A stretch of 64,000 nt of DNA from Limonium bicolor (taxonomy: Eukaryota > Streptophyta > Magnoliopsida > Caryophyllales > Plumbaginaceae). The translations under genes were made by a program, and so were the position numbers. The notes beneath the pieces were generated by a model, which was not told the DNA's origin, ran no database searches, and saw only the letters and a program-made list of their open reading frames with translations. The DNA lies in assembly GCA_023374045.1 (NCBI GenBank), contig CM041780.1, forward strand, positions 36,437,765 through 36,501,764, in the 5' to 3' direction. Below, one piece after another: positions 59,158-64,000 of the stretch. How positions within the stretch are numbered: position 1 is the stretch's first letter; each line of letters starts with the position of its first letter.

Positions 59158-59699
59158 CTTGTAATTAATGGTCGTCCTCGTACATGTATGTTGCTAGTTG
59201 GTGTTGTTAGCTGTAATAGGGATGAGCTTGATAATTTTGACTTGTTATTTGTCATGATGATTTGCTCTAGATTTCTCTACTTTTATTATGCACCTACTAC
59301 TTTACTTTTACGATTTATTGCATTTTGCTAACTCTGTGTGACTTTTCTATCTAAGCCCTAGTTATCATCTTCGAGGACCCTTTCACTAACAGAAAGTTTT
59401 GGATGTATTATTGCTCCACACCTAACGGGTCTCTCATTCGTTTCGTGGGCAATAATCTCCTATAACTTCATAAAACACTCCAACCACTTTTATATGTATA
59501 TAAGAACAAAAACTTCAAAAAAAACAAGCCCTTAAGGCTATTTTAGGAGGGCTTTGGATGCGATATCACCCCATGCCTAACGGATCTCTCATCCGTTTTT
59601 ATGTGGTGGAATCCTCCTTTGCCTTCGACACATCCCTAATCAAGACTAATAAACAAACCAATAAATCAATTCCTCTCACTTGTTAATATCTCACAAATC

Positions 59700-60380
59700 A
59701 GCCCAACAACATTTTTTCAGCCCAATCGCAAATAAAGCCCACATAAAAAAGGGGCCACTTCAGCCAATCCAAACAAGGCCCAATTGCGGCCCAACTTCAA
59801 GCAAGGCCCTTTTTTTCGGCCCAACTCTAGATAAGGTCCAAATTTCAACCCAATTTCCAACAAAGCCCAGAACGGGCCCAATTTAATTCCAAGGCCCAAT
59901 TCAAATCCCACTTCAGCCCAAATCAAAAGGTCACTCTGAGGCCCAATTCAAATCCCATTTCAGCCCAAATCAAAAGGTCACTCTGAGGCCCAATTCAAAA
60001 CCCACTTCAGCCCCTAGTTCATAAATCCCATTTCAAGGCCCAAACCCATTTCGAGCCCAAAGCCCATACAAGGCCATCAAGCCCATTCGGCCCATCAAGC
60101 CCATTCAGTCTAACTTTGACCAATCTAAACTTTGACTAGATCCAACTTTGACCAACCTGACCTTTGACTTTGACTCGGTCCAACTTTGATTGACCCCACT
60201 TTGACCTTGACCCAATTTTTGACCTGGTCCAACTTTGACCTTGACCCAATTTTGACCTGGTCCAACTTTGACCTTGACCCAACTTTGACTTGGTCCAACT
60301 TTGACCAATCTGAACTTTGACCAATCTCAACTTTGACCTAATCCAACTTTGACCCGGTCTAACTTTGACCCGATTCGTTT
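59700..60380. repeat. GGCCCAA-rich then TTTGACC-rich tract
   Basis: 59700-60110 is dense in GGCCCAATTC/AGCCCA phrases. 60110-60380 has about 20 TTGAC cores, including a roughly 33-bp tandem unit near 60215-60310. It is the counterpart of 27170-27950 on the other strand. Confidence 0.78.
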
Positions 60381-60856
60381 TTCAACCCCAACCCGAATTC
60401 AAATCAACTCAATTCAAACCCAACTCATTTCAATTCAGTCCAATTCCATTCAACTCGAATTCAATTCATCCAATTCAAACTCAACTTGTAAATCCTGTTC
60501 AAGTTTCAAACTCAAAAATCTCTCTCCTCAGATTTCAACAATCATTTTATTCAAACTTCATCAAGTTTTCAAAAGAAACCATTTTGTGGAATTTTAAAGG
60601 AAAAACTCTTCTCACATCACAGAAAACTCTTCTCAAACGCAGAAAGTTCTTCTCACATATACAGAAAGTTTTCTCCTAAAATCATTTCTCAAAATCAGTG
60701 TTTCTTCATCGAGAATTCCGAACAACTTCACAAATTTCCTAACTTAGTTTTCAAACCCAAAATAAATTGTTTTCGGGGAACATAGGATGTCTAACACCTT
60801 CAAAGAACGTTTCTTCCTAGTGTGACATTACTTGTTTCTCCTCCGAATAAAAATCC

Positions 60857-61007
60857 GAGGCGGGGCACTGGGGTCGTAACATCCCTTGTCGCAGTCTGGA
60901 TCTCTTTAGGCGGGGCATTAGGGTGACAAACCTCCCCTAATTGCAGCCTAGATTTTTACAAGGCGGGGTGCTAGGGATGTAACTGTCTTCCTAGTTGCAG
61001 CCGGGAT
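60857..61007. repeat. Three tandem hairpin units starting AGGCGGGG
   Basis: Counterpart of 26527-26676, with ATTAGGG...CCCTAAT and CTAGGG...CCTAG stems kept. Confidence 0.7.
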
Positions 61008-62534
61008 TTTAGAATCGTCTAACTCCCTTCCGCTCGATTTCAAGGTTTTCGGTTTTTAACGTTTTAAAACCCGGGAGTTAGAGACGTTTTAGGGTCTGAC
61101 CGAGAACATCTCATTCACGGTGTTTCTCTCTAAATCCTATTTTTCGACATAAATTCATTGCCCCATCTTTCGAGCCTCGACACTTACCATTAATTAAGTG
61201 TTGTGTTCGAGGGGGTACATAGGGTAATCCCTCGGGATTATCCGCCCTTTTACAACAAAATGACTTTTCGGTTTTAAACTTTAAGGGAGACGATTTTGAC
61301 AATCATTCCTCCAAACAACTCAACCCATCATCATCTCATTTCAAATCCCGAAATATCCCAAAACCTCAACTCTTTTTGAACCTCGAACCCAAAAAACCCA
61401 GGATCTCTCCCAAATTCCAATTGCCTCACATACTCAAGTCATCATTCAAACTCCAATTCACCTTAAATTCAAATCATCTTGCGAATTCTAGCTTCTCTCA
61501 AACTTCTAACGTCTCACAGGCCCGAGCGCCTCACAGACTCGAACATCTCAATTTCTCCACCATTTTAAGATTCAAGCGTCTCACAGACCCGAGCGTCTCA
61601 CAGGCCTTGACATCCCATCCCATCCCAACCGTCTCATAGACCTGAGCGTCTCACAGACTAATCTCTCACACCCAAAACTCAAACCCTTCAAAACTTCCAA
61701 AACCCCAAAATCCGTGAACTACGTAAGGTCTGATCTCAACAGGGTGTTGAGTACGTAGGCAGCCCATCTAGGGTGCGACCCCATTCCAAACAAAAAACCA
61801 TTTTCTCCCTCTGAGGTGGCTCTCATGTCTCTCAAAACATTCAAACCTCCTTAGGTTCCCACAAACTTCAAACCACCAGACTCCAAGTCTTGTCTATTCA
61901 CTCGACCTCAGACTCTTCCCAAATCTTCATTCTCTACTCATCTGAGTTCACCAACTCCTCCCCTTGGCGCAAGCTTGGCAGAAAAGCTCACCTCATCCAT
62001 TCTCTTTCTCTCTTCCTGTCCTAATCCTATCCTTTGGCTTTAACTAAATCTCTCTAAAAAGGTTTTGAAAGAAGGCAATCCCGACAATTGGAGACCGAGG
62101 TTTCCTCGGGCACCAATCCAAAGTCGTGGTCGTTGCCACTTCTGAGGGGTGTAACCCAGTGCGAACCCAACATAGAATCTCTGCAAATGACCAGATTAGT
62201 CCTATCCATAGGGAACAACCTCAGAGTCAACTAACGGTTCTTAGAACTCTCATCTTCCCTTCCTAGTTCCTTAGGTCAAACTAGGTGGCGACTCTAGTCA
62301 ATTCCGCCTTATAGAGGCATAAGTCCGCGTGGAGCCCATTGAGAGCGGGTGTAGTGTTCACTATACTCCCCATATGCTTTCTGGGAAAGACGGACGATAA
62401 AGTAGGTATTTGAGGGATGCCAGAATAACGGGTTTTCACCCTCCACAGAATGGCATTTTAGGATCTAGGCTTTTCAGTCAAGAACCATATTTAGATAGAC
62501 CCCCCTCATACCGAAAATCACCCACTCCACAGAA

Positions 62535-62552
62535 TGGCGACTCTGCTGGGGA
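62535..62552 (+). promoter_or_regulatory. Primer binding site of Ogre-plus
   Basis: TGGCGACTCTGCTGGGGA lies three bases after the LTR end. It is of the Arg-tRNA type used by Ogre/Tat elements. Confidence 0.75.
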
Positions 62553-63261
62553 AAACTTGAGTAAGTTTTTCTCAAACTCAAGGAAGACTGAACTGAACTT
62601 CATTCATAATTGTCAGGACTTCCCCACTTCTTTTAAACCTTCAAGAGATTCTTTTCAAAGCCTCTAGGATTATTCTACTCCACACTTAGAGTGTGTGCCT
62701 GATGAGGACAGGTAGGACATATTAGATCCTCAACAAACATTACAACAATTGGGTTAATAATTAGCTCACGACTAGAAAGAGACACTTAGGATTGAATGAA
62801 GCTAACTTCCCTTTAGGTTAGTAACAACCAATTTGGAATCACTAATCTCGAGATAAAACACTTAGTGCATAGGTGGTTGCTAACTTCATTTGGTTTATTT
62901 ACTGCTTTCATATTGCGATTGTGGGGTGCATGGGGTGGGTAGCTTAGGACATGTATTCCTCTGTGTCACCCGATTTACCCACGATGTCACGGGATCCCCA
63001 ACCGGTCCACGGTTGATTCCCCATGAGCTAGGGTCACTCTCTCAGTGAACAAACCCACGAGGCGGTACGGTCTCCGACCAACACCTTGAGCTCATGATCC
63101 AAAAATCCTCCAATATCCGAGTCAAAGCCAGTATATAGTGAACTCTGAGCCTTCAGTGTCCAGCTACCTGGTCCGGTGTCTAAGACGGGTTTATGGGTAG
63201 TCACCCCCTTGTATGCTGCCTGTCTGACCGCCCAGTTTCCTTACCTTGAAGATTGCATGGG
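62553..63261 (+). other. Leader of Ogre-plus
   Basis: Untranslated leader with no gene. Its last part (about 63180-63261) matches the minus-strand leader fragment at 36480-36564. Similarity stops at GATTGCATGGG. Confidence 0.65.
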
Positions 63262-64000
63262 GGATGAGTCACCACTTAAGTAACTAGCAATTGCTAGGAA
63301 AGAAGGGGGGAAAGTAGAAAGCACTATTACTTTTAACAAATATCTTACTTTACCTTAGAATTTCTCTCTCCTCTCTTCATTTCATCCCTTCCCCCCGGTT
63401 TCTTCTTCCTCTCTCTCTTCCAAGGAAAAACGTGAAGCTTCAGCCATGGCTCCTCACCTTCATTCACTTGCCAAGTTCAACTCCAAGCTCCAAATCCAAA
63501 ACAAATTGCATATTTGTCTTAGTTAAGTCAAGGCCCTCCTTTCTATCTTTTCCAAATCATTCAAAGCTCCATTTCGGTGCCAAGAGAAAACTCCATTGAT
63601 GGAGGAAAAATCAAGTTTGAAGAGCCCATGTGGTTCTCCATTCATTCAAGGTAAGAAAAATGTAAGAAAAATCATCTTTCCATCACTCCTTCACATGTCC
63701 GAAAATTACACTCATGGGGCTTCATTTTTATGCTTTGTTCTAGCTTATTTCTATTCACCAAGGGCTAGAGGAGGTCCTTCTTGATTCATATCCAAGCCTA
63801 TCTTAAGACTCCAAAATAAAACATTCATTTCAATACCTTAGAACATATTTTAACCTAGGGTTTACTCCTTAAGGTTAGTGTATTATTCAGCACTCATGAG
63901 AGTCAATGTATATTGATTATAACATTGGCAAGGGAAATTAAATGGTGGCCGAGATTCCTAAGGGAAGAAGCCTAAGGAGAAAGTTAAGAGAACTTGAGAA
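63262..64000 (+). repeat. Tekay-type LTR fragment, plus strand
   Basis: Begins mid-LTR at a GAGTCACCAC phrase matching about 550 bp into the Tekay1 LTR. It continues through the CATTTCGGTGCCAAG region found at 2463 and, reversed, near 57810, and runs off the window. The first part of the LTR is missing. The small open frame 63596-63784 lies in LTR sequence and is not a gene. Confidence 0.7.

Larger units (their letters stand above)
51134..62531 (+). repeat. 5' LTR of Ogre-plus, with insertions at 54570-59157
   Basis: Starts TGTAGACACC and ends CTCCACA just before the primer site. Outside the insertions it aligns with 25274-30334 in several blocks (start, TATA area, GGGCC/TTGACC tract, triple hairpin block, terminal 100 bp), with a diverged middle at 52090-54560 that holds no recognisable gene. 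Confidence 0.78.
51134..63261 (+). mobile_element. Ogre/Tat-like element, plus strand: 5' LTR and leader (Ogre-plus)
   Basis: LTR ends at 51134 and 62531 match those of the minus-strand LTR. An Arg-tRNA-like primer site follows, then a leader of about 0.7 kb. The sequence leaves this element at about 63261, where a Tekay-type LTR fragment begins, so gag-pol is not in the window. Nested in the LTR are a SINE-like unit, a Tekay-type solo LTR and a TRIM. Confidence 0.75.

Noticed and set aside
58684..59255. Open frames over the TRIM
   Set aside because: The duplicated peptides on both strands are the two LTR copies; TRIM elements are non-coding.

Overview
This window is repeat-rich plant (angiosperm, probably eudicot) nuclear DNA. 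I see no intact host gene. It is a stack of nested LTR retrotransposons with one CACTA DNA transposon and one miniature TRIM element, plus a 500-N scaffold gap at 39894-40393. The plant assignment rests on initiator-Met-type primer binding sites, a chromodomain Ty3/gypsy (Tekay/Del-like) element, Ogre/Tat-like LTRs with an Arg-tRNA-like primer site, and a plant-type CACTA element with a Transposase_24/Ulp1 gene.

Left half, outer to inner. A plus-strand chromovirus (Tekay2) leaves its integrase/chromodomain remnant, 3' UTR, polypurine tract and 3' LTR at 19618-25273. A minus-strand element (A-minus; 5' LTR 17128-19617, non-coding interior 1-1591 plus 15588-17127) sits in the Tekay2 integrase. 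A full-length plus-strand Tekay-like element (Tekay1, 1592-15587, LTRs of about 3.8 kb) sits inside A-minus. A minus-strand Ogre/Tat-like element without recognisable gag-pol (25274-36564 and onward) is inserted in the Tekay2 LTR. A CACTA transposon (from 36565 into the gap) is inserted in the Ogre leader.

Right half. After the gap come the 3' end of a second A-family element (plus strand, 40394-43341), a decayed minus-strand chromovirus (43342-49484), the start of another LTR (49485-51133), and a plus-strand Ogre/Tat-like 5' LTR with leader (51134-63261). That LTR carries a SINE-like insertion, a Tekay-type solo LTR and a 456-bp TRIM. A Tekay-type LTR fragment closes the window.

The most unusual content is in Tekay1. 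Its gag-pro region is interrupted by three GT...AG segments whose removal keeps the reading frame. The largest of these contains a recognisable AlkB-like 2-oxoglutarate/Fe(II) dioxygenase sequence, broken by several frame breaks but with clear family motifs and its own stop codon. A second theme is recurrent hairpin repeats, in several unrelated LTRs or UTRs, whose stems change in a compensatory way while the loop stays fixed. Many single-base frame breaks in otherwise well-conserved genes suggest residual long-read indel errors on top of real decay.
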